Origin: Plesiomonas sp051652165
Lineage (GTDB): Bacteria; Pseudomonadota; Gammaproteobacteria; Enterobacterales; CAMTGL01
NCBI RefSeq assembly: GCF_051652165.1
Contig: NZ_JBOFTR010000003.1
Location: 124,001 to 188,000, forward strand
Direction of reading: 5' to 3'
Length of the DNA: 64,000 nt
Made by a program: the position numbers and the translations under genes. The notes below the pieces were generated by a model. The model saw only the letters and a list, made by a program, of their open reading frames with translations, made no database searches and was not told the DNA's origin. Shown in pieces: positions 11,098 through 20,749 of the stretch (the first letter of the stretch is position 1; each line of letters begins with the position of its first letter).

Positions 11098-11134
11098 TAA
11101 TAGATCCTCACTCACCTTGGGCGAGGATCTATTA
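11098..11134. terminator. Stem-loop between convergent hemL and mrcB
   Basis: Perfect 12-bp inverted repeat TAATAGATCCTC / GAGGATCTATTA around a 13-nt loop. No T tract follows on either strand, so it is a weak or Rho-assisted terminator, or an mRNA 3' end stabiliser for one or both genes. Confidence 0.5.
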
Positions 11135-11200
11135 CACTGTGGCTAATAACCTATTATTTACACTGCATATTTTATTTTAACAAATATCCTACCTATGCGG

Positions 11201-13810
11201 TTATAACCCCAGTACATTATGAATCCAACTCCCTAACTTATCGACGGGATGATTCGAGTCCGGTTGTGCTGCTGGATTGACGGGCTCAGGTTCATTCATT
11301 GGCTCTGAACGTGTACAAAATTGTTCAGGATCGCTACTCCAAACCGGCAATTTTTGCCCTGAACTGCAATCAAATGTACCACTTGAGTTCACTCCAATCC
11401 ATGTAATGCCAGGTGGCATTTTAATCACCAGTGGCATCGGCGGTAAGTTCTCTAAATAGCGACGGTACAGTGTCAATGCCCCACTTGCGCCAGTAAGTTT
11501 GGCATCGCCGTTATCATCGCGCCCAACCCAAACTGTCACGACATTTTTACCGTCTACGCCGACATACCAGCTATCACGTAAGTCATTCGTTGTGCCTGTT
11601 TTTCCTGCTAATCCGGCATTAAAATGCTGGCTGAGCGAGCGAGCCGTTCCCCGAACAACGACTTGTTGCATGGCATACAAAGCTAAATCAGCGGCTTGCG
11701 GTGGCACAACGGTTTGCGCTTGAGGCAGGCTTTCAAAAAGTGACTGACCATTTTCATCAAGCACACTGCGCAGTGTCGAGAGTGGAACATGCTGGCCTCC
11801 ACTGGATAGCGTTTGGTAAATTTGAGTGACTTCGATAGGTGTTAAGCTAATTGCGCCTAGCAGCATAGCAGGCAACTGCGGAATATATTGTTGCTCAATG
11901 CCCATTTTATGGATCATTGCGGCAATGGTCTCGACCCCAACCGCCATTCCTAAATTTACGGTAGGTACGTTCAACGAGTTCACTAGCGCATTTAATAGTG
12001 TGACTTGCCCACGGTATTGACGGTCATAGTTTTTTGGCTGCCAGAGCTGACCGTTTGGCATCCGAATTGAGAGTGGGTTATCGGCTAACTCGGTATTCAA
12101 GCGATAACGTTGTGGTGACATTAACGCTGTCATATAGATAGACGGTTTAACCAGTGATCCAATCGGGCGACGTGCTTGCAGTGCTCGGTTAAAGCCCGGA
12201 TAACTGGTTTGTGCTCCACCAATCATGGCACGTATCTCGCCACTATAGCGATCAACCACCACCATTGCAGTTTCAAGCTGCTTTAGATGATGTTGACTGA
12301 GCAGTGCTGGAATACCCGCTTGTACTGCCTGTTCTGCCGCTTGCTGTGCAGCAGGGTCTAACGTGGTAAAAATCCGCATTCCAGCCAGATTCTCTACTTT
12401 ATCTCCTAAGGCTTGCCGTAACTCTTGTCGCATCACCTGCATATAAGCTGGTTGGCTGGCAGTCACCTCTCCACGCGCTTGCACCCCTAACGGGCGGGCA
12501 CTGAGTAGATCATACAGCTCTTGATCGATCACTTGCTGATCTTGCATTATTTTTAAGATCACATTGCGACGCTCTTTAGCTCGCTCAGGATAACGCCATG
12601 GGTTGTAGTATGATGGCCCTTTGACCATGCCCACCAATAATGCTTGTTGATCGGTAGTTAACTCGTTAACCGGTCGACCAAAATAGAACAAGCTGGCTAA
12701 CGCAAACCCATGGATCTGATCATTACCATTTTGCCCTAAATACACTTCATTTAAATAGGTTTCTAAAATCCGCTCTTTGCTATAACGATAATCGATCAGT
12801 ATCGCCATATACGCTTCACGGATTTTACGAATTAATGAACGCTGATTACTCAAAAAGAGGTTTTTTGCTAGCTGTTGAGTAATGGTGCTGCCACCTTGTA
12901 CCGTACGGCCTGCCAATAAATTCACCCATATCGCACGCCCAATGGCCAGTGGGTTGATACCATCGTGGTGATAAAAATCACGATCTTCGGTCAATAGCAA
13001 CGTTTCAATGAGCAGATCGGGAAAACCTTCACGCGGGGTAAACAGGCGTTGTTCATTGTGTGGTGACTGCATCATGCTGATCAATTTAGGATCAATGCGC
13101 AGCATTTGCATCTGCTCACCATTATCCAGATCGCGCATCGTCGTCAATTGATCATGTTGAAAACTTAACCGCAGACGCATTTGTGGCTCTGGGCCATCAG
13201 GAAAGTCAAACGGACGACGGAAAATATCAATACTGCTTTGCCCTATCACAATATCACCAGGTCGGCGCAATGCATTAACCGGGCGATATTGCATGCCTTG
13301 CAGGGTCTCACTCATCATCTTTAATGAGTAAGGTTCGCCCGGTTGTAAGGTGATAATACGGCTGTATACAGAGGCTGGTAGCTGCCAAACTTGCCCATCC
13401 ATTCGATGGCGAATTTTATTATCAAGGTAAACACCCCAACCAACCACGAAGACTAAACCAAGCACTGCCAATTTCAGGCTTAGACTGAACAATCTGCGTT
13501 TCCATGAGCGCGAAGTAGCCATCAATGCCGACTCCGCGTTATCATCATCTTTTTCATCATTATTATCATTATTATCATTATTATCATTATTATCATTATT
13601 ATCATCGTTATTATTACTGCTGCGGTTAGTGCGCAAAATGCGCGATTTCTCTTGTGTGGTAGGCTCAACCACATGATTCAGTGAGAGTGGTGGCTCGCTT
13701 CGCACATTATCACGCACAGCATGGGGTGTGCGCATTGAGTGGCGATCAGCGGTAATCTGGTTTCGCCGACCGATAGGTGTACGATCGTCATCCTTGTCGT
13801 CGTATTTCAT
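11201..13810 (-). CDS. mrcB: Penicillin-binding protein 1B (bifunctional transglycosylase/transpeptidase)
   Basis: 869 residues. Bitopic inner-membrane enzyme that polymerises and cross-links peptidoglycan. The cytoplasmic tail (1-105) carries an Asn/Asp run (about 66-91). A membrane helix is at about 107-127. The UB2H-like region is followed by the GT51 domain with catalytic E275 (EDRDFYHHDG) and QGGSTITQQLAKN. The transpeptidase has S552-x-x-K555 (GSLVKP), S612-L-N614 and K737-T-G-T. The start overlaps the hrpB stop by one base (TAATG), so translation is probably coupled. Internal starts giving shorter isoforms, as known for E. coli PBP1b, are possible. Confidence 0.95.
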   Translation of the reverse strand: MKYDDKDDDRTPIGRRNQITADRHSMRTPHAVRDNVRSEPPLSLNHVVEPTTQEKSRILRTNRSSNNNDDNNDNNDNNDNNDNNDEKDDDNAESALMATSRSWKRRLFSLSLKLAVLGLVFVVGWGVYLDNKIRHRMDGQVWQLPASVYSRIITLQPGEPYSLKMMSETLQGMQYRPVNALRRPGDIVIGQSSIDIFRRPFDFPDGPEPQMRLRLSFQHDQLTTMRDLDNGEQMQMLRIDPKLISMMQSPHNEQRLFTPREGFPDLLIETLLLTEDRDFYHHDGINPLAIGRAIWVNLLAGRTVQGGSTITQQLAKNLFLSNQRSLIRKIREAYMAILIDYRYSKERILETYLNEVYLGQNGNDQIHGFALASLFYFGRPVNELTTDQQALLVGMVKGPSYYNPWRYPERAKERRNVILKIMQDQQVIDQELYDLLSARPLGVQARGEVTASQPAYMQVMRQELRQALGDKVENLAGMRIFTTLDPAAQQAAEQAVQAGIPALLSQHHLKQLETAMVVVDRYSGEIRAMIGGAQTSYPGFNRALQARRPIGSLVKPSIYMTALMSPQRYRLNTELADNPLSIRMPNGQLWQPKNYDRQYRGQVTLLNALVNSLNVPTVNLGMAVGVETIAAMIHKMGIEQQYIPQLPAMLLGAISLTPIEVTQIYQTLSSGGQHVPLSTLRSVLDENGQSLFESLPQAQTVVPPQAADLALYAMQQVVVRGTARSLSQHFNAGLAGKTGTTNDLRDSWYVGVDGKNVVTVWVGRDDNGDAKLTGASGALTLYRRYLENLPPMPLVIKMPPGITWIGVNSSGTFDCSSGQKLPVWSSDPEQFCTRSEPMNEPEPVNPAAQPDSNHPVDKLGSWIHNVLGL
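13556..13612. repeat. In-frame 9-bp microsatellite in mrcB
   Basis: About five tandem copies of ATTATCATT (plus strand), flanked by imperfect copies, encode an Asn-Asp-Asn repeat (about residues 66-86) in the cytoplasmic N-terminal tail of PBP1B. Because the unit is a multiple of three, copy changes would alter tail length without a frameshift. Confidence 0.85.
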
Positions 13811-16278
13811 TATCCCTGCCAGTATTTTTTGGTTTTACGTGTGGCATGGGTGTTTGCAGGATCATCCGGCCACACATGTTTTGGATAGCGCCCTTTCATC
13901 TCTTTTTGTACCTCTTTATATGCCCCCAGCCAAAAAGTGCTGAGATCACAGGTAATCTGCAATGGACGACGAGCCGGTGAGAGTAACTCAAGCACCAGCG
14001 CAACCCGCCCTTCAGCAATGCGTGGTGAGGTTTGCTCACCAAACATCTCTTGTAAACGCACGGCCAGTACTGGATCTGCACCCTGCGCATAACGAATAGG
14101 AATAGCCGATCCCGTTGGTACGGTATAAGTCACCGGCAATGCTTGATCTAAACGCTGGCGTAACGGCCAATCGAGCAGATTACGCAGCGCCTGATGAAGA
14201 TCAAGCTGTTTTAATCCACGTACATCTTGCACTTGTGCCAGTGCTGGGGCTAACCACTGTTCAAGTGCTGCCAAAAGCCCTTCATCGGAGGCATCAGGCC
14301 AAGCCACTTCGGGTAGCCATGTTTGTGCACAACGTAACCGTTCGCGCAGTTGTACAGCAGCATCACTCCACGGCAACACCGCAATACCTTGCTCACGAAT
14401 CCAATCGAGTAAAGCCTGTTGCATCAGTGCGGGCTCTGGACGGCTCATGGGTTGTTCGCTGAGTGTCAACGCACCAATTTTACGCCGCATAATCGCCCGT
14501 AGGCTACCGCGCGTGGCATCCCACTCTAGTGCCATGCGTGCCTGTATCCATTGCGGATATTGGCGTATGAGTGCCTCAACATCAATTTCGCAGGCCAGTA
14601 AAATACGCGCTTCTTGGCTATTCGCCCCGATAATCAGTGCTGGAGCAATAATCCAGCGTGCACCTTGCAAGACACTCTCATCTGCCAAACGTACGCCATT
14701 GCCACCAGAAAGCTGAAAACGCCCTTCAGCACTGCGGTTTTGACCTATCCGATCGGGATAGCCCGTGGCCAGTAAATGCGCAATAACAGTATCATCAACG
14801 GTGTCTTGTACCGATTTTTTTGTGGCAGAAATACCCAACCGTTGTAACAATTGTGCGGCACGCTGTTGTGTTCGCTGATTAGGTTGCAGACGTTGCAAAT
14901 CATCACTTTGCCGTGGTGGGTCTTCGAGTAACGCAATATAATGTGCAGCTTGTTGCGCCGCAGCAAGGCTGTGTGCGATCCCCTCTAATAACATAGCCGC
15001 ATGGCGTGGATCACAACCTAGTGCTGCCATCGCCCGCCCACGTATGCTTAATCGTTGTGTATCAACATCAAGTGCGCCAAGTTGTTCTAATCGTTGTTTT
15101 GCTGCCCGCTGATTCGCGATAGGGGGAATATCAAGCAGTGCGAGTGTTTGTATATCGTGGCAACCCCATTGCAACAAGTCGAGCCACATATGGCTTAAAT
15201 CACTGCGGCAAATTTGGGCGCGAGTCTGCTCTGGTGCTCGTTCAGCCTGCTCTTGGCTGTATAGCCGCACACAAATACCGGCCTCGGTTCGCCCTGCGCG
15301 TCCGGCACGTTGGGTCATAGATGAGCGTGAGATCCTTACCGTCTGCAAGCGGGTTATCCCATTGTGCGGATCAAAGCTACTTTGCCGCTCAACTCCACTG
15401 TCAATAACCAGCCGAATACCCTCAATAGTTAGGCTAGTTTCTGCAATATTGGTGGCCAGCACAACTTTACGCCGCCCATGCATAGCCGGCGTAACCGCTT
15501 GCCGCTGCGCAGACAGACTGAGCGCGCCATACAGTGGGCAGAGATCGGTATCAGTATCAAGATTGCCCTGTAGACGCTGGGCTACTCGCTCTATTTCCGC
15601 CACGCCAGGGAGAAAAACCAATACTGAACCTGCTGCCTGTGCCAGCATATTCAAGATCGTCTTTGTCACAATATCTTCAAGATGAAGATGTGTTGCAATT
15701 GGCTGATAGCGTATCTCAACCGGATAGCTGCGTCCGGCAGATTCAATGACTGGCGCATCGGGTAGTAGCTGTTGTAATCGCTGATCATCGAGCGTAGCCG
15801 ACATCACCAGCAATTTCAGATCATCACGTAGCTCACGCTGTACCTCAAGCGCCAGCGCCAATGCCAAATCTGCGTGCAAACTGCGCTCGTGAAACTCATC
15901 AAAAATGATCAGGCTAATGCCGTTCAACTCCGGGTCTTGCTGTAACCTGCGGGTCAGTACGCCTTCTGTCACCACTTCAAGACGAGTGTGAGCACTGACC
16001 CGGCTCTCTGCCCGCATACGATACCCGACCGTGTGGCCGGTGGTTTCCCCTAAATGCTCACTTAATCTGTCAGCAATATTGCGCGCGGCCAAACGGCGTG
16101 GTTCAAGCAGAATAATTTTTCCGGTTAGCCATGGCTGATTCAGCAACTCAATCGGCAGCCATGTTGATTTTCCAGCACCAGGCGGAGCTTTTAAGATCAC
16201 CTGTAATTGCTGTTGTAGAGCCTGTAATAGTGTGGGGATCACTGTACAAATCGGCAAAGAGGGTTCAGATTTAATCAT
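13810..16278 (-). CDS. hrpB: ATP-dependent RNA helicase HrpB
   Basis: 822 residues, the usual length. DEAH-box type superfamily 2 helicase with Walker A APPGAGKST (31-39), DEFH at 127-130, SATL motif III, and the QRAGRAGR motif VI. A long C-terminal HrpB-specific region follows. The cellular role in E. coli is not well defined. Immediately upstream of mrcB with a one-base overlap; the region beyond its start is a 1.2-kb non-coding gap where E. coli carries thpR and sfsA. Confidence 0.94.
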   Translation of the reverse strand: MIKSEPSLPICTVIPTLLQALQQQLQVILKAPPGAGKSTWLPIELLNQPWLTGKIILLEPRRLAARNIADRLSEHLGETTGHTVGYRMRAESRVSAHTRLEVVTEGVLTRRLQQDPELNGISLIIFDEFHERSLHADLALALALEVQRELRDDLKLLVMSATLDDQRLQQLLPDAPVIESAGRSYPVEIRYQPIATHLHLEDIVTKTILNMLAQAAGSVLVFLPGVAEIERVAQRLQGNLDTDTDLCPLYGALSLSAQRQAVTPAMHGRRKVVLATNIAETSLTIEGIRLVIDSGVERQSSFDPHNGITRLQTVRISRSSMTQRAGRAGRTEAGICVRLYSQEQAERAPEQTRAQICRSDLSHMWLDLLQWGCHDIQTLALLDIPPIANQRAAKQRLEQLGALDVDTQRLSIRGRAMAALGCDPRHAAMLLEGIAHSLAAAQQAAHYIALLEDPPRQSDDLQRLQPNQRTQQRAAQLLQRLGISATKKSVQDTVDDTVIAHLLATGYPDRIGQNRSAEGRFQLSGGNGVRLADESVLQGARWIIAPALIIGANSQEARILLACEIDVEALIRQYPQWIQARMALEWDATRGSLRAIMRRKIGALTLSEQPMSRPEPALMQQALLDWIREQGIAVLPWSDAAVQLRERLRCAQTWLPEVAWPDASDEGLLAALEQWLAPALAQVQDVRGLKQLDLHQALRNLLDWPLRQRLDQALPVTYTVPTGSAIPIRYAQGADPVLAVRLQEMFGEQTSPRIAEGRVALVLELLSPARRPLQITCDLSTFWLGAYKEVQKEMKGRYPKHVWPDDPANTHATRKTKKYWQG

Positions 16279-17469
16279 TTCTGCTTAATTTCATTATTAA
16301 TGACAATAAATTCAATACATTATGAATAAATTCATCGTGTAGTAACACCAGCAGTATGCATGCAAAGTGCAGATGCGTTTCGCGTTGTTATATCACACGC
16401 CTATCTGTGTCATTGTTGCTTTTTAGTGTGGTTGTCTCATTGATCAACCCTGTTGTTACAACAACAGAGCGGTGGTGTATGTCATTCGTTATTGATGTCT
16501 ATTTGGCAGGATACCGAACACATTAGCCACATTCAGGCTTATTCACTTTTATTTGCATATCGGTACATTTTTACATACTCGTCGTACGTCGTGGTATTGG
16601 CCATATTTCGAGCGTCTGTTTTATGCTCTTTTTTCTAAAAATGCAGATTATCCCTAAATATAAAAAATCATAAATAGCATTATGTTACTCACCTAACAGT
16701 TTGATTATTAAATAGTTAAAATAAAAAACACTGTAAGATTCATACACTGTTTTTCCGTATTTATACCGCAATAAAGTGACATTATTGCCGGATAAAAAAA
16801 GCAAAAATATGAATATCTTGAACATAATGCATGAAAATCAGTACATAAACATGATTTCAACGTAATGACCTGATGCATCTGTGCAACAGATAGGGTATGG
16901 TGTTGCGCCGCTAAAATGCGGGATACATAGTGTGAAAGTACGTCGTAGAGCAAAGCTCAACACGTGACATGAAAGTATGCACAGCGTAATACTGAGTGCC
17001 AAGGTAATATCAGCATACGCTGCTATAGTAAAAGGTGGTTTGTCACCTTACTGCAATATCAATGTGGATACTTTCCCGATGCCACCAGAGTACACGGTAT
17101 AAGCACGGCCGTAGACTCATGCCTCCTATTTCAGGCATATCAATGGTGTCATGTGTTTTGGCCATGCAGACACAACATAACCTGTGTGGATATGTTAGTG
17201 GCTCTTTGCTGTTTTCGATTACAAATCGCGTTCGGCTATCACAAAACAGATATTTTGGGATTACATGACACTAATTAATAATTAGTCACATTAATCCGCT
17301 CACTCGGTGCTTAAAATGTCGCTATTTAGCGCAGAATAAGCAGGTAAAGTGCGTTTATCTTCACAGCATAGGTGTGAAAAATTGCCAAGCCTGTATCGTT
17401 CTGCTATTTATAGCGGCCTAATTTTACCCCCTAATCGGGGGTGGGTAGCGCGTATTTAGGAGAAGCAGC
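16279..17469. other. 1.19-kb gap without a convincing gene between hrpB and dksA
   Basis: Short frames exist (for example 16453-16638 and 17035-17268) but lack ribosome binding sites, family motifs and plausible composition. Features visible: an inverted repeat GTTGTT-AC-AACAAC near 16451-16466, a direct repeat of ACACTGT at about 16728-16750, ACTAATT/AATTAGT near 17270-17286, and a GC hairpin in the dksA leader. E. coli has thpR and sfsA at this place, so this may be a decayed remnant, a long regulatory leader, or house an RNA gene; nothing seen decides. Confidence 0.5.
17426..17442 (+). promoter_or_regulatory. Hairpin in the dksA leader
   Basis: ACCCCC / GGGGGT forms a 6-bp pure G-C stem with a 5-nt loop about 20 bp upstream of the TAGGAGA ribosome binding site of dksA. 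Its closeness to the binding site suggests a structural influence on translation, but this is inference. Confidence 0.4.
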
Positions 17470-17922
17470 ATGCCAGAAGGCCAAATCAGGAAATCGTCTC
17501 TGGGCATTCTTGCCATCGCAGAGGTTGAGCCTTATCAGCAAAAACCGGGCGAAGAGTACATGAATGCAGCCCAGCTCGCGCATTTCAGAAAGATTCTTGA
17601 AGCATGGCGTAATCAGCTCAGGGTTGAAGTTGATCGCACTGTCACCCATATGCAGGATGAAGCGGCTAACTTCCCCGATCCGGTAGACCGTGCTGCGCAG
17701 GAAGAGGAGTTCAGCTTAGAACTCCGTAACCGTGACCGCGAACGCAAGCTGATCAAAAAAATTGAAAAAACCCTGTTGAAAATTGAAGAAGATGACTTCG
17801 GTTTTTGTGAGTCATGTGGTGTTGAGATAGGTATTCGCCGTCTTGAGGCTCGCCCAACAGCTGACTTGTGTATTGACTGTAAAACACTGGCTGAAATCCG
17901 CGAAAAGCAGATGGCCGGTTAA
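17470..17922 (+). CDS. dksA: RNA polymerase-binding transcription factor DksA
   Basis: 150 residues (E. coli 151) and nearly identical to it. DksA enters the RNA polymerase secondary channel and, with ppGpp, resets promoter use (rRNA down, amino-acid genes up). The coiled-coil tip acidic residues are D70 and D73 (FPDPVD), and the zinc finger has C113, C116, C134, C137 (CESC and CIDC). TAGGAGA lies 6 nt before the ATG. Followed by gluQ as in E. coli, but separated by a strong terminator. Confidence 0.98.
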   Translation: MPEGQIRKSSLGILAIAEVEPYQQKPGEEYMNAAQLAHFRKILEAWRNQLRVEVDRTVTHMQDEAANFPDPVDRAAQEEEFSLELRNRDRERKLIKKIEKTLLKIEEDDFGFCESCGVEIGIRRLEARPTADLCIDCKTLAEIREKQMAG

Positions 17923-17977
17923 TTGATCTGCTCGCCTGTATGGTTTTAGTGCACACATCCGTTGCCCCGTCAGGCTA

Positions 17978-18012
17978 CGATAAAAGAGGGTATTGCCCTC
18001 TTTTATCGTTTT
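17978..18012 (+). terminator. Terminator of dksA
   Basis: Perfect 13-bp stem CGATAAAAGAGGG / CCCTCTTTTATCG with a 5-nt loop, followed by TTTT. Confidence 0.9.
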
Positions 18013-18152
18013 ACTAAATAAAACGATAAAATGCCCGCTGCTTTTGTGCCTTAATATCATTGCCTCATCTACACAGATTTATCTCGATAGCGAAAAACAA
18101 ACCGTTATACTCCACCTATCATCTTCTTTGATTAATCAACACAATAACTGGA

Positions 18153-19052
18153 ATGAATACGCCCCTCTATATTGGTCGTTTTGCACCTTCACCTTCAGGA
18201 TCTTTACATTTTGGCTCTTTAGTTGCCGCGTTAGGCAGCTACTTACAAGCACGTAGCCAACATGGTTTATGGAAACTGCGTATTGAAGATATTGATCCGC
18301 CACGCGAGGTTGCCGGAGCATCGGCACAGATCCTTCGAACACTGGAAGCCTATCATCTACATTGGGATGGCGAGGTTTTATACCAATCTAATCGCCATGC
18401 AGCCTATGATGAAATGCTAGATCACCTGTTAACGCAACACCGTGCTTATTACTGCCAGTGTACACGCAAACAGATCCAACAAATGGGCGGGTTTTATAAC
18501 GGTCATTGCCGCCAGCACCGGTGTCAGGCCAACCAAAGTGCCATTCGCCTCTATCAGCAGCAACCTGTTTACCAATTTACCGATACACTGCGCGGCCAGA
18601 TTGTGGTTCCAAAGGCGCTGGCAGAAGAGGATTTTATTTTATTTCGCCGCGATGGCTTGTACGCCTATAATCTGGCTGTTGTGCTTGATGATATTTATCA
18701 AGGCATTACTGAAGTGGTGCGTGGTGCTGATTTAATTGAACCGACCGTACGCCAAATAGCCTTATATCGGGCACTTGGTGCTACTGTGCCGCAATTTTTT
18801 CATCTACCACTTGCGGTAAATACCGAGGGCAACAAACTCTCAAAACAAAACCACGCCCCCCCCATTCCCCCTAAACACCCGGTGCATACGTTAGCACAAG
18901 CACTCGGCTTTTTAGGGCAAAGATTACCTGATAACTGGCAAGATGCCCGCATAGATCAACTGCTCAATTGGGCTATTACACACTGGCAACTACGCGATAT
19001 TCCACAGGAAAACAGCTTATTGCCACAAAGTTTTTTGTATCACAACCGATAA
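18153..19052 (+). CDS. gluQ: Glutamyl-Q tRNA(Asp) synthetase
   Basis: 299 residues. GluQ-RS (YadB) is a shortened GluRS catalytic domain that attaches glutamate to queuosine at the wobble base of tRNA-Asp. The HIGH motif is HFGS at 19-22, the KMSKS-like motif is KLSKQ (about residue 228), and the zinc site residues CQC plus Y/C in GGFYNGHC are present. No anticodon-binding domain follows, as expected. The ATG has a weak site (ACTGGA). It lies between dksA and pcnB as in E. coli. Confidence 0.95.
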   Translation: MNTPLYIGRFAPSPSGSLHFGSLVAALGSYLQARSQHGLWKLRIEDIDPPREVAGASAQILRTLEAYHLHWDGEVLYQSNRHAAYDEMLDHLLTQHRAYYCQCTRKQIQQMGGFYNGHCRQHRCQANQSAIRLYQQQPVYQFTDTLRGQIVVPKALAEEDFILFRRDGLYAYNLAVVLDDIYQGITEVVRGADLIEPTVRQIALYRALGATVPQFFHLPLAVNTEGNKLSKQNHAPPIPPKHPVHTLAQALGFLGQRLPDNWQDARIDQLLNWAITHWQLRDIPQENSLLPQSFLYHNR

Positions 19053-19189
19053 TCGCCACGGTAATGGTTAGCCTAGGCAGCATAAACATTCGTTTAAAGT
19101 GACAAGAGCTGTACGATAATGTAGAGCTCGAATACACATCCTTTAACTCGATAGAGTCAATGCATATCGGGTGAGGATTTACAGCGTTT

Positions 19190-19219
19190 TTGCTAAATTA
19201 CTGGGGGCTGCGCTATTAT
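19190..19219 (+). promoter_or_regulatory. Candidate pcnB promoter
   Basis: TTGCTA (19190-19195) and TATTAT (19214-19219) are separated by 18 bp, about 97 bp before the proposed AUU start of pcnB. Consensus match only. Confidence 0.35.
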
Positions 19220-19315
19220 TAGCCACGATTTTTTATCCGTATGCCGAATAACGGCACTGAACATACGGTTTTTCTGTATACGTGTACTGCACACGATACA
19301 ACTGTGAGGTGTACC

Positions 19316-20749
19316 ATTTTTACACGAGTAGCCCATTTCTGCCGTAAAGTACTGGGTCAAACCGACACAGTAACGCCGACGGTTGAGGATTTAACACTGA
19401 CCATTATTCCGCGCGATCAACACGGGATCTCACGCCAAGGCATCAGTGAAAATGCACTAAAGGTGCTCTATCGTCTGCATAAAGCAGGTTACGATGCCTA
19501 TTTAGTGGGAGGAGGTGTACGCGATCTTCTGCTTGGTAAACAACCCAAAGATTTTGATGTCTCAACCAACGCCACCCCTGACCAAGTTCGTCGCCTGTTC
19601 CGAAACTGCCGACTGGTTGGCCGACGTTTCCGGCTTGCCCATGTGTTGTTTGGCGAAGAGGTGATTGAAGTGGCAACCTTCCGTGGCCATCACAACCACG
19701 ATGAAGACGACAGCCAAACTGACAATGTAAAACCGGCCAATCAATCGGTACAATCTGATGGCGGCATGCTGCTGCGCGATAATGTCTACGGCAATATCGA
19801 TGAAGATGCCCAGCGCCGTGATTTTACAGTTAACGGCTTGTATTACAACATCGCCGATTTCAGTATTCGTGACTATGCCAACGGCATGGAAGATCTGCAC
19901 AACCGCGTGCTGCGCTTGATTGGCGATCCGGAAACCCGTTACCGCGAAGATCCGGTCAGAATGCTGCGGGCGATCCGTTTTGCGGTCAAACTCAACATGA
20001 CACTGACTGCCGAAACGGCTGATCCGATCCCTGATCTGGCCTATCTGCTCAACAGCATTCCGCAAGCACGCCTGTTTGAAGAGTCACTCAAACTGCTGCA
20101 AGCCGGTTACGGGTTTGAAACCTACAAACTGCTGCGCCAGTATAATTTGTTCCAGCAACTGTTCCCTGTGGTGTCGGCCGGTTTTACCGAGCACGAAGAC
20201 AGCCCATTAGAGCGTATGCTTGAGCGTGTACTGACCAACACAGATGATCGCATCCAGCAAGATAAGCGCGTTAACCCCGCGTTCTTATTTGCTGCCATGC
20301 TGTGGTACCCGCTGGTTGAGAAGGCACAAGGCATCGCCCAAGAGAGTGGGCTGACTTACTACGATGCATTTATGGTTGCCATGAACGATATCTTAGATGA
20401 GCAGTGCCGTACGCTGGCCATTCCACGCCGTCTGACTACACTAATCCGCGATATCTGGATGCTGCAACTGCGTCTGCCGCGCCGTCAGGGTAAAAAAGCC
20501 TTCCGCTTACTCGAACACCCTAAATTCCGTGCTGGATTTGACTTACTTGAGATGCGAGCCGCTTTTGAAGGGCGCGATCTGAAAGAGCTGGTACAGTGGT
20601 GGGCCGATTTTCAACTCAGTAACGGTAATCAGCGCGAAACACTGATGCGAGATGTTGAACCAGAAACCGACAGCAGTGGAAAACCTAAGCACCCACGCCG
20701 CCCGCATTTTCGCCGTCGTCGTACTGGCCCGCGGAAGCCACAGGCATGA
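19316..20749 (+). CDS. pcnB: Poly(A) polymerase I, apparently initiated at an AUU codon
   Basis: 477 residues from the proposed start. PcnB adds 3' poly(A) tails that target RNAs for decay. The nucleotidyltransferase core has GGGVRDLLLG and D79/D81 in KDFDV; the C terminus is very basic (HFRRRRTGPRKP). E. coli PcnB starts (M)FTRVANFCRKVL at a documented AUU. Here the same peptide is encoded as ATT-TTT-ACA-CGA (IFTRVAHFCRKVL) with GAGG 6 nt upstream. The in-frame ATG at 19241 would add 25 residues with no family similarity. The stop overlaps folK by 4 bp. Confidence 0.9.
   Translation: MFTRVAHFCRKVLGQTDTVTPTVEDLTLTIIPRDQHGISRQGISENALKVLYRLHKAGYDAYLVGGGVRDLLLGKQPKDFDVSTNATPDQVRRLFRNCRLVGRRFRLAHVLFGEEVIEVATFRGHHNHDEDDSQTDNVKPANQSVQSDGGMLLRDNVYGNIDEDAQRRDFTVNGLYYNIADFSIRDYANGMEDLHNRVLRLIGDPETRYREDPVRMLRAIRFAVKLNMTLTAETADPIPDLAYLLNSIPQARLFEESLKLLQAGYGFETYKLLRQYNLFQQLFPVVSAGFTEHEDSPLERMLERVLTNTDDRIQQDKRVNPAFLFAAMLWYPLVEKAQGIAQESGLTYYDAFMVAMNDILDEQCRTLAIPRRLTTLIRDIWMLQLRLPRRQGKKAFRLLEHPKFRAGFDLLEMRAAFEGRDLKELVQWWADFQLSNGNQRETLMRDVEPETDSSGKPKHPRRPHFRRRRTGPRKPQA

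Noticed and set aside
13556..13612. Possible CRISPR or regulatory repeat
   Set aside because: It is a coding microsatellite inside mrcB with a 9-bp period.
16453..16638. Possible 61-residue hydrophobic peptide
   Set aside because: No binding site and no recognisable pattern; a chance frame cannot be excluded.
17035..17268. Possible 77-residue gene in the gap before dksA
   Set aside because: No ribosome binding site, no plausible domain, composition like random sequence.
19562..20065. 167-residue minus-strand frame opposite pcnB
   Set aside because: Antisense shadow; pcnB is clearly the real gene.
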